From positions 48,093,080 to 48,157,079 of the forward strand of contig OZ020305.1 of assembly GCA_963971305.1 (NCBI GenBank): a stretch of DNA of 64,000 bases. The letters are read 5' to 3'. Position 1 is the stretch's first letter, and each line of letters starts with the position of its first letter. This DNA is from Arcuatula senhousia. Taxonomy: Eukaryota > Mollusca > Bivalvia > Mytilida > Mytilidae. Under the pieces are notes generated by a model, which worked only from the letters and a program-made list of their open reading frames with translations, did not search any database and had not been told where the DNA came from. The position numbers and the translations under genes are program-made. This document shows, piece by piece, positions 34,705-45,717 of the stretch.

Positions 34705-36382
34705 ATGCCTTTGACGGAGCCTGCACGTCCCCAGACGGGGACATTCGAGATTCCACTGACCCAGTCATCTATTTCTGAAGTTGATGTAGACCAAACTAGC
34801 CCGACGCTTACCAAAATATTACCAAATACATGTATCGACTACTCACCCGATAGTGCATCATATGTACGAGTATTCACAAACTTAGATAATTGTAATAGCC
34901 CGGCTTCTTCGACCACATACATCCCGAATTCACATGATAACAGCTTTCAAATATATTCACAAGAGACACAATCATCGTTAATACCCGATCCTTCTCCAAG
35001 CCAAGACATATCACCGAGTCAAGACTTTGTCCCAGGTCAAGAATATATCGCTATGCTTGATAAAGAACTTAAAAATATCCCAAAAGACACGTATATAAAC
35101 AAACTTATTGATTTAACTAACTCATCAGACAATACAATAACATGGTACAGGGAAACACTTGCAGGGCGTGCTCGAGCCGTACAAGGGTGTCCTTTGGGGA
35201 AATTATTCACACGAAAAAAATACTGTGCATAAAACATCTACTGAAAGATATGCGCGCGATTGCTTCATCATTCAGGCATTTCTATGTGGTGACCCGACTG
35301 GAATCGAAGATGTTTTCAAATCTGACACTACCAATAAATCTAAACCTGTAGGCGACAACAATGATAACTGCTCTCTTATTGAACTCAGAGTAACTCTCCA
35401 GTCGTTAATGACTAGGGTAGTAGAACTTGAAAAAAATGAGAAGGATCATGTAAAAGAAATTGAAACTTTACAAAAGTGTAATAAAAAACTCAGGGAAGAC
35501 CTCGATGAAAACGTTGAAAAGTTGCACGAGTTGCGCGTATCATACGACCGAAAATGTACCCAATACGACGCTAGCATAAAACTGTTAAAGCAAAACGTTT
35601 CCTCGGTTGGAGAGTTTGACTACGACGAATATACCGCGCACAAAAGACGCATTGATTCGGAGACCGATCGACTCGGAAAATTAATTATAAATTTACAGAA
35701 AAGCGTCAACGATTTGAAATCGTGTAGTCAGCACTCGTACGCCGAAATTACCCAAAGGGAGCCTCGTAATTTAAAACCGGTGACTACTTCTGAACATGAC
35801 ATAGTAAATCGTAGTAATTATGTGCATCCACCCGTTGAAGTCAAAACAAACACGGTGACAAATAACTCAGTTGATCTATCGTCTATGCAAACCCATTACA
35901 ATGAAGCCTCGCATAACGGTAAAAACGTAGACAGTGTACTGAGCGCGGAGAGGGATCCGAACGATTCTGTTCATCGTATTCCGGTTAGAATCATGGGTCA
36001 GACAATTGACCAACAGAGACAGGTCAATGCGGACGTCGAAGAATGTTTCACTGGCGTAAAGAGACGTCGGACAGTTAGATATTACTTGTCGGGCATAACT
36101 TCAAATTCAACGCGTCAAGGAATAATTTCGTACTTAGAAAAGAGAAACGTAAATGTAACTTACCTAAAAGTATTTAGCAAACGTGATCGGCAACGATATG
36201 TCTCCGCTAAACTAAACATAGACGAGAATTGCGCTAACATCGTTAACCAAAGAAACTTTTGGCCTGCCGGCGTGTCTTGTCGCGAATGGTTAAGTGAACG
36301 AGAGTGGCAACATCGCATTTCTGAGATCTCATATGAACAACATGAACAAGATGATCGCACCTCCTACAACAACCAATCATGA
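34705..36382 (+). pseudogene. LINE ORF1, with an internal frame change
   Basis: Two overlapping frames, 34705-35232 and about 35141-36382, together look like one ORF1 protein interrupted by a one-base frame change in the overlap 35141-35229. The N-terminal part is Ser/Thr/Pro-rich. Residues after the overlap include a charged coiled-coil-like region (about 35395-35600, ELEKNEKDHVKEIETLQ). The C-terminal domain (about 36060-36310: YYLSGITSNS ... NFWPAGVSCREW) resembles the RNA-binding fold of LINE ORF1 proteins. The stop codon overlaps the ORF2 start (ATGA, 36379-36382). The frame change is probably a mutation, although a recoding site cannot be excluded. Confidence 0.65.
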
Positions 36383-39300
36383 CAATGAAAACTTTTTTCC
36401 TCATTGTATTAACTTATTGTTTTATAATGATGTGTAGTAGCCTTATCATTGTAGCGTGGAATGTTCGGGGTATAATGTCATCCACCCTTTGTCTTAGTAA
36501 CCTTATTAGGTTAACAAAATGTGACGTTTGTATATTGTCAGAACATAAAATGAAAGAAACCTCGCTTGATTTCATGAATAGCCTAGAGAAAGGTTACCAT
36601 TGTGTTGCAAAGGCAGATCCTTTACCGCCTGGGTATAAAGCTTACCATGGCAAAGGGGGTATAGCCATTCTGTATAAAGAGTCTTTACAATTTTATGTAC
36701 AAGAGATTTATGAAACTAATTCGGACAGAATTGTTGGCATTGAATTAAAAAACCTTTCTATAGGATCATTGTATATATTTGGTGTATATATGCCCTCTAA
36801 TGAGAACATTAATGATTATTTGTTTGTATTAGATGCTTTAGATTCTTTATATGCTTATTATAGAAACTACGGTCATGTTATTATAGGTGGTGACCTCAAT
36901 GGTAGTTTGTTAGAAAAAGATAAGTTTATGTCTAACATACGAAAAGGGCAAGAACTTGTAAAATTTAGTAGTAGGCATGACTTAATGTATGCTGGTGGTA
37001 GAATTAAGTATAAAGGTCCCAATTATACGTTTATAGTTAAACAGTCAATGTTAGATTATGTTTTACTTGATGAAATTGTTCTTGGTCAGTTGAGGTGTTA
37101 TGAAATTCTTGATGAAGGGACTATTAGTTCTACGTCTGATCATTTACCTCTTGTCGTTACAATTGAGTTAGACAACAGCCCTCACGTCTTACTACCACGT
37201 TGCGATCGCTTGCCTTCGTGGCACAAAATCACAAGCAATCAAATCGAACTTTATCAACGTTTGTTAGATGAACCACTTAGGATTCTTTCATCGGACATTG
37301 AAAACTGTAAAATCGATATTGACAGTGCATACGACTCCCTTGTTTTAAACTTACAAGATGCCGCGAATTCCGCAATACCGAAAAACGCTTTTAACCCACA
37401 TACCAAACCGTATTGGACTGCAGAGGTGAAAGAAGCTCATAAAAAAGAACGAACTCTTCGAGGTATCTGGATTTCGGATGGTAAACCACGTGGTATGCAA
37501 TATGACAGCTATAGGGAATATAAACATGCCAAATACGAGTTTAGACGCATTCAATTAGCTGCGTGTGAGGAATACGAACAGAAGTGTTATGCCGATCTAA
37601 ATAACGCCGCCGAATGTGACATTCGAATGTTCTGGAAGTCAGTTAAACGTTTTACTAGAAATAAAACCAAAGTTTATCCAGAAATAATTTATAAAGACCA
37701 AATGTGTAATACACCAGAAACTGTAACGAGTGCATTTGCATCTTATTATGAAAACGTTTACAAAGAAAGTGATTACGATACGTTTGATGCCGACATGAAA
37801 TGCGATATTGAATCTAAATATTCGGACATTTTACGAACTTGTAGTCAAGCTAACGAGAGTTTACCAGGTGGTGTTATTACTGAAGTCGAAGTTGCGAGCT
37901 TAATTTCTAGCCTTAAACTTAAAAAAGCTCCAGGCCATGACCGAATCCAAAACGAACACTTGAAGTATGGTGGTAAAGATCTAGTAAAAACTATCTGTAA
38001 TTTATTCAATGCCATAATCAAAATCGGTAGAATTCCTGAGAGATGGAAACTTGGACTAATAGTTCCTATTTACAAAGGTGGCACGAAAAGTAAAACCGCA
38101 CCCGAGAGTTATAGACCCGTCAGTTTACTGTCAGCAATACTTAAATTGTTTGAGGGCTTACTAAAAGCACGTATCACAACATTTGCATTTAAAGAAAAGT
38201 TTATAAACCCCCAGCAACAAGGATTTCAAAAACACCTCAGCTGCTCAACTGCTTCGTTTAATCTGCATGAAACAATTTATCACAATATTGAAATGTCTAG
38301 TAAAGTGTATGTTGCCTTTCTCGATAGCAAACAAGCCTTTGACTCCGTATGGAGAATAGGTCTTATGTACAAGCTTTTTAAACTAGGCCTTAAAGGAAAA
38401 CTGTGGTGTATTGTAAATGATTTACATTGTAATACTTATAGTGCTGTAGTAGCCAACCAATCATTGTCCTCTTTTTTTCATGTTTCACAAGGGGTACGAC
38501 AAGGGGGAGTTTTGTCTGGTCTTTTATATTTAGTATTTATAGATCAGATGTTGAATGAATTAGAAAATTTTGATAATAATGTTGGTGTCATTAACACTGT
38601 CAGTTGTTGTCCTGCCTTAGCAGATGATGTTTGCTGCATTAGCCTCTCTCCCTCCGGGCTACAAGATATGCTAAACGTGTGTTCAAAATATGCGTGCCAA
38701 TGGCGTTTTCGGTTTAATGCGAAAAAATCGGCAGTAGTACAATTTACAAAAAACTCCCGTGAACCTCAGTTAGTTTATCCATGGTCTGTAAATGGAGATC
38801 TTATTCCGATCCAAGAAGAGTACTCTCACCTTGGGGTGCTGATGAACCGATCTTTTAAATCGTATGACCGTACTGTTAGTGCGTGTCGGAAGGGACAGAA
38901 CTCTTATTTTGCTCTAAATAAACTTAAAAGTAAATCTACAAATCCAATTGTTCTATCCAAGTTATACAATACAGTTGTTTTACCGTCCGTATTATATGGC
39001 TGTGAAGCTTGGACTAACCTAAAATCTGCTGATTTCAATGCACTTAACAGATTCCAACATCTCGTAACGAAACAGATACTCGATCTAAAAACCAGAACAA
39101 GATCAGACATATGTCAATCACTGTTAGGACTATATCCAATCACAGTGGAAATTGAAAAGAGAAAACTTATATTCTTACAGAAACTGGTATCATTAAACGA
39201 CTCTCATAGATCAAAACAGATATTTTTGGTCCGTTTATTTTCCTTTTTGACTGACATCAACCGTAAACATTTTGGATTTGTCCCCGATGTATTTGAACTC

Positions 39301-39873
39301 CTACTTTTATATGATTTACATGACTTTTTAAAAGAATATTTGTTATCTGGACACTTTCCATCTAAACACGAATGGAAATCTATTGTTATGCAATCAATTC
39401 ATAGTATTCAAGATAGTAACTGGAAAAAACGCACCACCTCAGATAGTGACTTCCGCAGATTTGCTCAAATAGTCAACAAAACTGAAATTGCACCGTTTTG
39501 GAAATTGGCAAAAACCCGTTATGACATTAAGAACTATTACTTTGTTACTAAACTACTAACTGAGCCACCCAACAGTATAATAGGTACTTGTGAACTTTGT
39601 AAACGACCATTCCAGGACTTTTACGAACATGTATGTTGTAACTGTCTATCGACACTTGCGTTTCGAAATCTGTTTTGGGATTTAATTATTGAAAACTTTC
39701 CACTTGATCTCTTCGTTAAACTGTACGAATACGATGAAACGCAACTGTACTTAGTGCTTCTAGGAAAACCAATACCGGACACTGATCTCGATGAGTACAA
39801 CTTTAGAAGACTGTGTCACGTGCACATCGTACAGTCATTAAGCCATTACAACTTATTGTTGAGGAGAGGCTAA
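36379..39873 (+). CDS. LINE ORF2: endonuclease-reverse transcriptase, 1164 aa, intact
   Basis: Copies the element RNA at a nicked target site. An APE-type endonuclease domain occupies about residues 22-262 (IVAWNVRG, SEHKMKE, GGDLNGS, TSDHLPLVV). The RT has SYRPVSLLS, motif A FLDSKQAFDSVW, motif B QGVRQGGVLSGLL and motif C ALADDV. The C-terminal part has a CELC...H...C zinc-binding motif. There is no RNase H domain. The layout fits the Jockey/CR1 assemblage; the exact clade is not settled. The frame is uninterrupted, so the copy is young or recently active. A short hydrophobic stretch at residues 5-25 precedes the endonuclease, and a later Met could be the true start. Confidence 0.88.
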   Translation: MTMKTFFLIVLTYCFIMMCSSLIIVAWNVRGIMSSTLCLSNLIRLTKCDVCILSEHKMKETSLDFMNSLEKGYHCVAKADPLPPGYKAYHGKGGIAILYKESLQFYVQEIYETNSDRIVGIELKNLSIGSLYIFGVYMPSNENINDYLFVLDALDSLYAYYRNYGHVIIGGDLNGSLLEKDKFMSNIRKGQELVKFSSRHDLMYAGGRIKYKGPNYTFIVKQSMLDYVLLDEIVLGQLRCYEILDEGTISSTSDHLPLVVTIELDNSPHVLLPRCDRLPSWHKITSNQIELYQRLLDEPLRILSSDIENCKIDIDSAYDSLVLNLQDAANSAIPKNAFNPHTKPYWTAEVKEAHKKERTLRGIWISDGKPRGMQYDSYREYKHAKYEFRRIQLAACEEYEQKCYADLNNAAECDIRMFWKSVKRFTRNKTKVYPEIIYKDQMCNTPETVTSAFASYYENVYKESDYDTFDADMKCDIESKYSDILRTCSQANESLPGGVITEVEVASLISSLKLKKAPGHDRIQNEHLKYGGKDLVKTICNLFNAIIKIGRIPERWKLGLIVPIYKGGTKSKTAPESYRPVSLLSAILKLFEGLLKARITTFAFKEKFINPQQQGFQKHLSCSTASFNLHETIYHNIEMSSKVYVAFLDSKQAFDSVWRIGLMYKLFKLGLKGKLWCIVNDLHCNTYSAVVANQSLSSFFHVSQGVRQGGVLSGLLYLVFIDQMLNELENFDNNVGVINTVSCCPALADDVCCISLSPSGLQDMLNVCSKYACQWRFRFNAKKSAVVQFTKNSREPQLVYPWSVNGDLIPIQEEYSHLGVLMNRSFKSYDRTVSACRKGQNSYFALNKLKSKSTNPIVLSKLYNTVVLPSVLYGCEAWTNLKSADFNALNRFQHLVTKQILDLKTRTRSDICQSLLGLYPITVEIEKRKLIFLQKLVSLNDSHRSKQIFLVRLFSFLTDINRKHFGFVPDVFELLLLYDLHDFLKEYLLSGHFPSKHEWKSIVMQSIHSIQDSNWKKRTTSDSDFRRFAQIVNKTEIAPFWKLAKTRYDIKNYYFVTKLLTEPPNSIIGTCELCKRPFQDFYEHVCCNCLSTLAFRNLFWDLIIENFPLDLFVKLYEYDETQLYLVLLGKPIPDTDLDEYNFRRLCHVHIVQSLSHYNLLLRRG

Positions 39874-40336
39874 TGCAGCGATTGTCATGTTCATATTTAT
39901 TACTTAATAAACTTTTGTTACCTATTATCTGTTTTTCTATATAATTATGACTTACTTATTTACTCATTTATCTGCTCATTTTCTATGCATGTTTAGTACA
40001 TTGTAAATATGTTTATGTTGTAAATGTTTGACATTACTCTATATCATTTAATCTCTTTAAGAGGAAATAAAGTGATGATTGATTGATTGATTGATTGTAT
40101 TTTATATCAAAATCTAATCGTACAATTTAACAGATACAATATAGTTCATATTTTATGGTAAAATTGTTCGTCTTTCTCACTTGTTCCAGATATATCACCA
40201 TAACCTATTAAAATCAGTGACATTAAACCACTAAAATGCAAACATTTTTAGTCATAAACCACTTGTTATAATTTATAGATGTCTCAAAATCGTCAGATGG
40301 TTTTATCAATATTGTCAATAAACTGTTTTACTAGAC

Positions 40337-40530
40337 TTTACCAAAATGTCTCGTTGCACGATGTTTTAAAATGAAACGAAAACGGTCACAATGAACACAA
40401 AAAATAACCCACCTTAACTATCAATTTATAGTCGCCTCCTGTTGAAGAGATGTAAACTCGTCTTTTTCAGTAGAATACGTTTTGAAGTAATTCTTTCCAT
40501 GGCTTAAAAAATCGGGACACGAATGGCTCC
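40337..40530 (-). pseudogene. Broken tandem duplicate of the paralog B membrane-protein gene
   Basis: The complement carries the end of the neighbouring gene at 40648-41061: TTGATAGTTAAG..., TTTGTGTTCATTGTGACCG, TTTCGTTTCATTTTAAAACA, ATGCAACGGGACATTTGG-like TGCAACGAGACATTTTGG, and further upstream the part for DYSKSY. Frameshifts, a deletion of the middle third and internal stops make it non-coding. It lies about 110 bases beyond the stop of the intact gene, same strand. Confidence 0.75.
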
Positions 40531-40647
40531 TTCATAAAAGACGCATGTATTAGTCAAATAATTCAAATACAAATCATTAAAAAAAACATGCATAATATAG
40601 TTGTCCATTTTTTGAGTGAAATCATGTAAAGTTTCATCTTCTCTCTT

Positions 40648-41061
40648 TTACCAAATGTCCCGTTGCATGATGTTATAAAACGAAACAGAAACGGCTGTAA
40701 CAGTCACAATGAACACAAACAACGTTAAAACTATCAACTTCGTCAAGTGATCGCCTGTTATCGCAGTATCAAATTTCATCGTTCGATTTTTCGTTTCATT
40801 GTCATCGCCTTCCGTCGAACAGTTATCCTCTTCGACGATCACATCTCCCAGGATCGTTGATTGTCTCCTTAAAGCAGGAATGAAAGGAAGAGAAAATCTT
40901 CGCCCATTTTTTGTGGTGTACGACTTGGAGTAATCACTTCCTAGGTGAATATTAGCAGCCAGTGAAAAACGTCGTCTTTTCGATTGTTTGGAATCACTGG
41001 GTCCAGAAAGACTGGAAGACGCGTGCCACGAGTGTCTTCTTTGTAGCAGAAAATTACGCAT
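40648..41061 (-). CDS. Small C-terminally anchored membrane protein with four R-R-x-S sites (paralog B, 137 aa)
   Basis: Family not recognised. It begins MRNFLLQRRHSW, nearly the same as paralog A at 25798-26214. Basic serine sites are RRHS (residues 8-11), RRRFS (29-33), RRFS (54-57) and RRQST (65-69). An acidic stretch follows (VEEDNCSTEGDDNE, 76-89). Residues 108-129 (KLIVLTLFVFIVTVTAVSVS and FY) form a single hydrophobic helix with only eight residues after it. Same order of parts, same length and same strand as paralog A, but low identity outside the N-terminus and the serine motifs, so the duplication is old. A third, broken copy sits directly downstream. A role in a phosphorylation-controlled membrane process is a guess. 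Confidence 0.75.
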   Translation of the reverse strand: MRNFLLQRRHSWHASSSLSGPSDSKQSKRRRFSLAANIHLGSDYSKSYTTKNGRRFSLPFIPALRRQSTILGDVIVEEDNCSTEGDDNETKNRTMKFDTAITGDHLTKLIVLTLFVFIVTVTAVSVSFYNIMQRDIW

Positions 41062-41757
41062 TTTGAAAGTTTAAATTGATTTGTCATGCAGTTATATCAT
41101 CCATTTGAATATTAGACTGTCATCAGCAACTTTATATTTCTATCCATTAAAATACATTTATTTGTCCCTAAGTGTAGCGTGTACATGTTATATTTGATTG
41201 TTAAATATCAAAATTTGATAATACATGTATCCTAAGGAAAAGAATCCTAATCCTCAGTCAAATTTCATTAGAACGAAAACATCAATAACACAAAGTAAAC
41301 AAAGTGTAAGAAACTTAGTCTCTTATGTTGATTATAAACCAATGGCTTTCCCCATTAAACGAAAATCAAAATCGTTTATTGGAACTTTATTGGGACTTGA
41401 ATGAGATAGTCAGGGAAGTTCGATAAAGACCCCCAGCTTATTGATCTATCATTATGTCTCTGTAAGGATGTTATAAATCTGTGATATTTGGTCATCCTTA
41501 TATATTTATTTGTTTTTCAGGTGGTTTTTATAATGATTATAATCAAAATGCAGGTGTGAAAGAAAATAAAGATGTACTATACTTAGTCTACTATTCTATC
41601 ATTTCTACCAAAATGGAAAAGAAATTCTATAATTGAAGAAAGGGTAAAAGTCTACTTGTACTTATCTTAAATGAATGAATGCTTTGTTCGAGAAACGGAC
41701 GTGTTTAAAAATCCTTAGTTCTGCAGTTACATTTGTACATTGAATTAAAAGAAGAAG
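41062..41757. other. Upstream region of paralog B, no recognised feature
   Basis: AT-rich; should contain the promoter of the minus-strand gene. No repeat or RNA gene recognised. Confidence 0.4.
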
Positions 41758-43150
41758 TGAGATGTGGAATAAGTGTACGCGACACAACCTACAATATAAA
41801 CGACAATTTAAAAAATCCACAACGGAAAACAGCCAGCAGCTTTCACTGTGACCAGTGGTTGCTGCTCGCTGTTTTTCAATTGGCCCTGGTATAATTCAAG
41901 CACAATCACAAACTGCCAATTAAATACCCGCTTCTTGACAAAAACAAATAACATAAATTCGACGAATACAAACATCTGGTTTGATAAAGATTCCTGGCTT
42001 AGGATAGGCACATTTAAAATGTGACGGGGTTCAACTAGTTTTTGGGCCAAACCTTCTCCTATTGCTAATCAATAACAAAGCCCAAACTAACACAAGGTAC
42101 AAATCAAATCGATAGAAGTTAAATTCAACAAGAGAGACCTGAGACAAATAGACAACAAGAAAATAACGGGACGTAGAGATACTATCTAATTGAGAACACT
42201 CGAAGTTACTAACAGCAAGCTTAGAAGCATTAATCAACTGATGTAAAAAATCCGACACAACACGTCAAACAATTAATGATTTGGTGATGTATCATCAAAC
42301 AAAACCGACCCACTTGGCCGCTGCAATGCTAAAAAAATTACATAAGTATTTAAAGGCAATTGACACTTTAAAGTAAGTATCAAATTATCAATATTTTTTT
42401 ACCAAAAAGACTAAATTCAAAGATTTCATTAAAATTTCCATTTCATAACCTTTATTCAATAAAGTATTAAGCCAGTTTTTCAATCCCAAAGGATTGTTTT
42501 GAATTTATTTGCTTTATAAACAACATTACCGTAGAAATCGGGATCGGAAATTCCCTTTACAATCACTTTTAGATTTATCGAAACACCATTTAAACATATA
42601 TAAAAATTTCTTCTTAGTAAGATAGTGAGGAAGGTTAGTGCACAAAGTAGAAAAATCGTAGCTATCAACTGTATGGTAAGTATTTTCAAAAGAACGAAGT
42701 TTGTCAAATACATCTAGTGAATTTTACACACTCCAAAAATGATTTATACCACTGTTTCAAATACCTTTTCACAGTATCGAATAATAAATTATTTCATAGT
42801 AGTCAGAGCAAGATTATATGTCCTTATTCTCCAGACATAAGTTATGATAAAATCCACCTATCTACAGGGGCTTTACTTCTGCATGGTCTTTAAAAGGGAA
42901 TATAAACAGGTGTTATCAAAGGTATTTTTTGTTGACAATAGGGAGGTTTGAGCCAATTAGGTATTAAAGAATTCCTAGATCCCCAACCGAGCGTTACACA
43001 GGAAGGTGAGCGACAGACCCTTCTACTCAAACTCCTTCGCAGTAGGTATTTTTCCTTGCCGACTGAAAGTAGTACCGGATAATCCCCACTGCTGGACACT
43101 TTCATGAATTCGACAAGATTCTTGTCAAAAATTTTTACTTTCAATGAATT
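41758..43150 (-). pseudogene. Decayed Penelope-type element, including part N-terminal to the other copies
   Basis: Minus-strand reading of 42480-42720 gives KLRSFENTYHTV, SYDFSTLCTNLPHYL (RT motif A region, usual pattern FDFSTLYTxxPH) and KKKFLYMFKWCFDKSKSD. This lies upstream of the GIPMGTNCAP motif with which the array copies begin. The stretch 41758-42260 downstream is repeat sequence partly shared with 8885-9020. Stops and frameshifts throughout; ends approximate. Confidence 0.5.
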
Positions 43151-43742
43151 GTTATAAAAATTATCATTGTTAATAAATTACCAGATTTTTTTTACTAAGC
43201 AAAATTTATTAGATTTGTTGTAAAACCGGTTCCAGCAAATATTTTAAAGTGAATGATACTAAGTATATTTAGGCTATACAATAAGCAACGTAGTTGTTGT
43301 GTACTTGTGAGCACTTGTCATAGTTTGTAGTAAAAAAAAAACTGGGGCCACAATAGGTCACCGCGGGGTCACAAGAGGTCATCAAAAAAGAAGTCCGGAA
43401 AGCTTGGTGCAGTGATTAGAGTACGGACCGTGGGACGGGAACTGGAACTGTGAGGAGTTTGCCTTATACCCGAGGCTGCATGCTAAATATCGATAGTAAC
43501 TGAAAATGGCATTACTATGTAACCACTCCGCGTTGCGGCGAGGGACAATGGTATAAATATTCTAGCCCTTGTTGACATAACAGGACAAAACAAGATGTAC
43601 TAGTAATTAAAGGGGTGTATATGGAATATCATGACATGAAATAATGTGTTTCTCTAATTTTCACCCTAATTATCAATCTCTCAACCAGTTGTACATCTGG
43701 AAAAATATTTCTCACCTCTAGAGAAAATTTTGTTCTCGGCGT

Positions 43743-43758
43743 AATTGCACGTGCAATT
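43743..43758. other. Perfect 16 bp palindrome with E-box core
   Basis: AATTGCACGTGCAATT, centred on CACGTG, in otherwise unannotated intergenic DNA (43151-44214). Nothing else in this stretch is assigned apart from a possible fragment of the GCGGCG-ended repeat near 43527-43552. Confidence 0.4.
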
Positions 43759-44214
43759 TTGCATTTTTTACCTGTAAACAATGGAGAAAAATCTTTCTAT
43801 AACTAAATTCTCGATGATTATTGAATTTCTAACAAGTTTAGACCAATCATGGGCCCTCAAGGAGCAATAAAAGTACAAATATTTATTTATGACAGAATAT
43901 ACATGAAGACATATATATGTGGCAATACAAAATAATATAAACAAAGCAATTGTTATTATTTAAGATAGATCAGTGCAGATATACTGTAATTTTTTTATAC
44001 AACTCCAGGACAACTCGGTTTAAATCGCTAGACAAGCCGTCGTTATTAAAATACGGCAGTAAAATTTATTTTCTTCGATGTTAGAACTTCCACAATCACC
44101 TCGATCAGGTTGTAGAAGCTATATAACAAAGACGGTCTCGATTTTTCTCTTACTTAATGAAAATTGGACAAATGAAGAACAATCCACAGATTTTTACAGA
44201 GGGAACCACTCAGA

Positions 44215-44425
44215 ATGCATCTCCTTCCTCCGTCTCCCCACTTAGGGAGGAGAGGAACGGTCATCAATGACCGAAAGCCGAGTCCCACAGGCCAGGGACA
44301 GCCCCGGTCTGCTTCGCGCTCAGAAGGAGATGCTATGTCTCTTCATCGTGGATTAAGGTTCAGTCAGTGATATCTGACGTCCCGACGATACATACTATAG
44401 AAATGATCCCTAAGAGTATGATCTT
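44215..44425 (-). ncRNA. U3: U3 small nucleolar RNA
   Basis: U3 guides early cleavages of pre-rRNA in the small-subunit processome. On the minus strand the gene starts AAGATCATACTCTTAGGGAT, then CATTTCTATAGT (boxes A and A' region; the U3 5' domain is highly conserved). Next come the hinge and CCACGATGAAGAGA (box C'), GAGCGCGAAGC (box B), ATTGATGACCGTTC (box C) and CTGAGTGGT (box D) at the 3' end. An 11 bp stem GCATCTCCTTC/GAAGGAGATGC closes the 3' domain, and CGGTCA/TGACCG and GTCCC/GGGAC form inner hairpins. The length of about 211 nt compares with ~217 in vertebrates. All boxes are intact, so it may be functional. Flanks show no poly(A) tract, which argues against a retro-pseudogene. Confidence 0.93.
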
Positions 44426-45470
44426 ACAGTATTAAGTTCATACAGTACCTTTAAAGTTTACCTGTAATCTTTTCACAAAAGTGAACATTGAAAAATATTG
44501 TGCACCACTAAGTATATTGTGATTACTTTACAACAATAAAGTTACCAACAAACAGTGGCTATCTAAAAATGAGTACTGAAATTTTCGCCATTTTGTAAAA
44601 CAACAACACCAAATTCAAAATATTTATTTATATACAATTTAAAGGGAAATAACACAGGATGTACACAAAACTTGATAAACTATACAGTAAACTACCAACA
44701 AGACTACTTGTAGTGATATCTGTAGTTAAACCGTGCATATCGATGTCAAAAACTTTCTCGGTACATGTACATGTAAATATGTTTTGGTTGCGTTTAACAA
44801 CTATTAAAAGTACAACACACAGTCACTTATTTAATTCCTCCTTTTTCTCTAATATTTCAATATTAAAATCAAAGCTATAGGTCTTTTCTTGTCATTATCA
44901 TTCAAAATATTGCTTTTGACCCACATGTTGACCATTCGACTTCCCCGTTATAAGCCTTGCGCATGGCTAGCCCTGGCGGATGAGGCAGAGCGGAAATGGA
45001 AACTGTTTACACTTTCATGACTGTATTTATTTGCAAAACAGAAAAAATCATACATTGATGGGTTAAGCAAATACAAATGAAAGAGCTTATACACTTAGCT
45101 TATACAAACATAAAACATATAAAGAACAAAATGAATGTCCCCATGAATCAACATGTAAATGAATTACATATAATCATTGCTGGTCACTAATATCTATTAT
45201 AAATTATAATAGATATTATTGACCGGCAGCGGTGACCAGTGTGGACCTTTTTTTTTCGCAATCCAATAGATTGCTTTATATACATAATATAGTCGACAAC
45301 TCTGGACAAAGTATCTGGTATAGGGTCAAGAACAATTTTAAGTCTGTTTAAAATTGGGATAAAAACCTATCTATTCATTTTACGTATCAGACACAGTAAA
45401 AATTGCATGCCCCGTTGTAAACAAATATATACGAAATATATACCCCCGTTTTCAGAACCTCCTCACCAGT
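44426..45470. other. U3 upstream region and intergenic DNA
   Basis: The first ~100 bases should hold the U3 promoter (proximal sequence element), which I cannot delimit. A hairpin-forming sequence (AATATCTATTATAA / TTATAATAGATATT) lies at about 45190-45218. A homopolymeric C run with CCA repeats follows at 45478-45510. No protein gene recognised. Confidence 0.4.
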
Positions 45471-45717
45471 GAGTGACACCCCCCCCCCCCCCCCCCACCA
45501 CCACCACACCAGAGCTGTGTATTTTTGTTATGCAACACGTACTTTTAGTTTAAAAAATGAAAGCGAAATTATATCGGTTGTCTCGTATTGTAAAGGTCAC
45601 TGGTGAAGTCATTTCAAAAGTTTTTGTTGCGCCATGACTTAGTTACATCGTGTTTGTTCAAAGTATACATATGTTATACGTGCACCATCAAAACAAGATT
45701 GCTACGCATAGCCATGT

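Larger units (their letters stand above)
34560..40097 (+). mobile_element. Near full-length non-LTR retrotransposon
   Basis: The 5' untranslated region begins somewhere near 34560 (after the DNA element that ends at 34458), then ORF1, ORF2, a ~220 base 3' untranslated region, AATAAA at 40066-40071 and a terminal (GATT)n microsatellite tail at 40074-40097 instead of poly(A). A simple-repeat tail is known for CR1/L2-type LINEs. The exact 5' end and target duplication are not resolved. Confidence 0.8.

Noticed and set aside
43399..43500. tRNA-like sequence (GGTGCAGTGATTAGAGTA ...), possible tRNA-derived SINE
   Set aside because: An A-box-like stretch is present but I see no B box (GGTTCGA) at the right distance and no cloverleaf.
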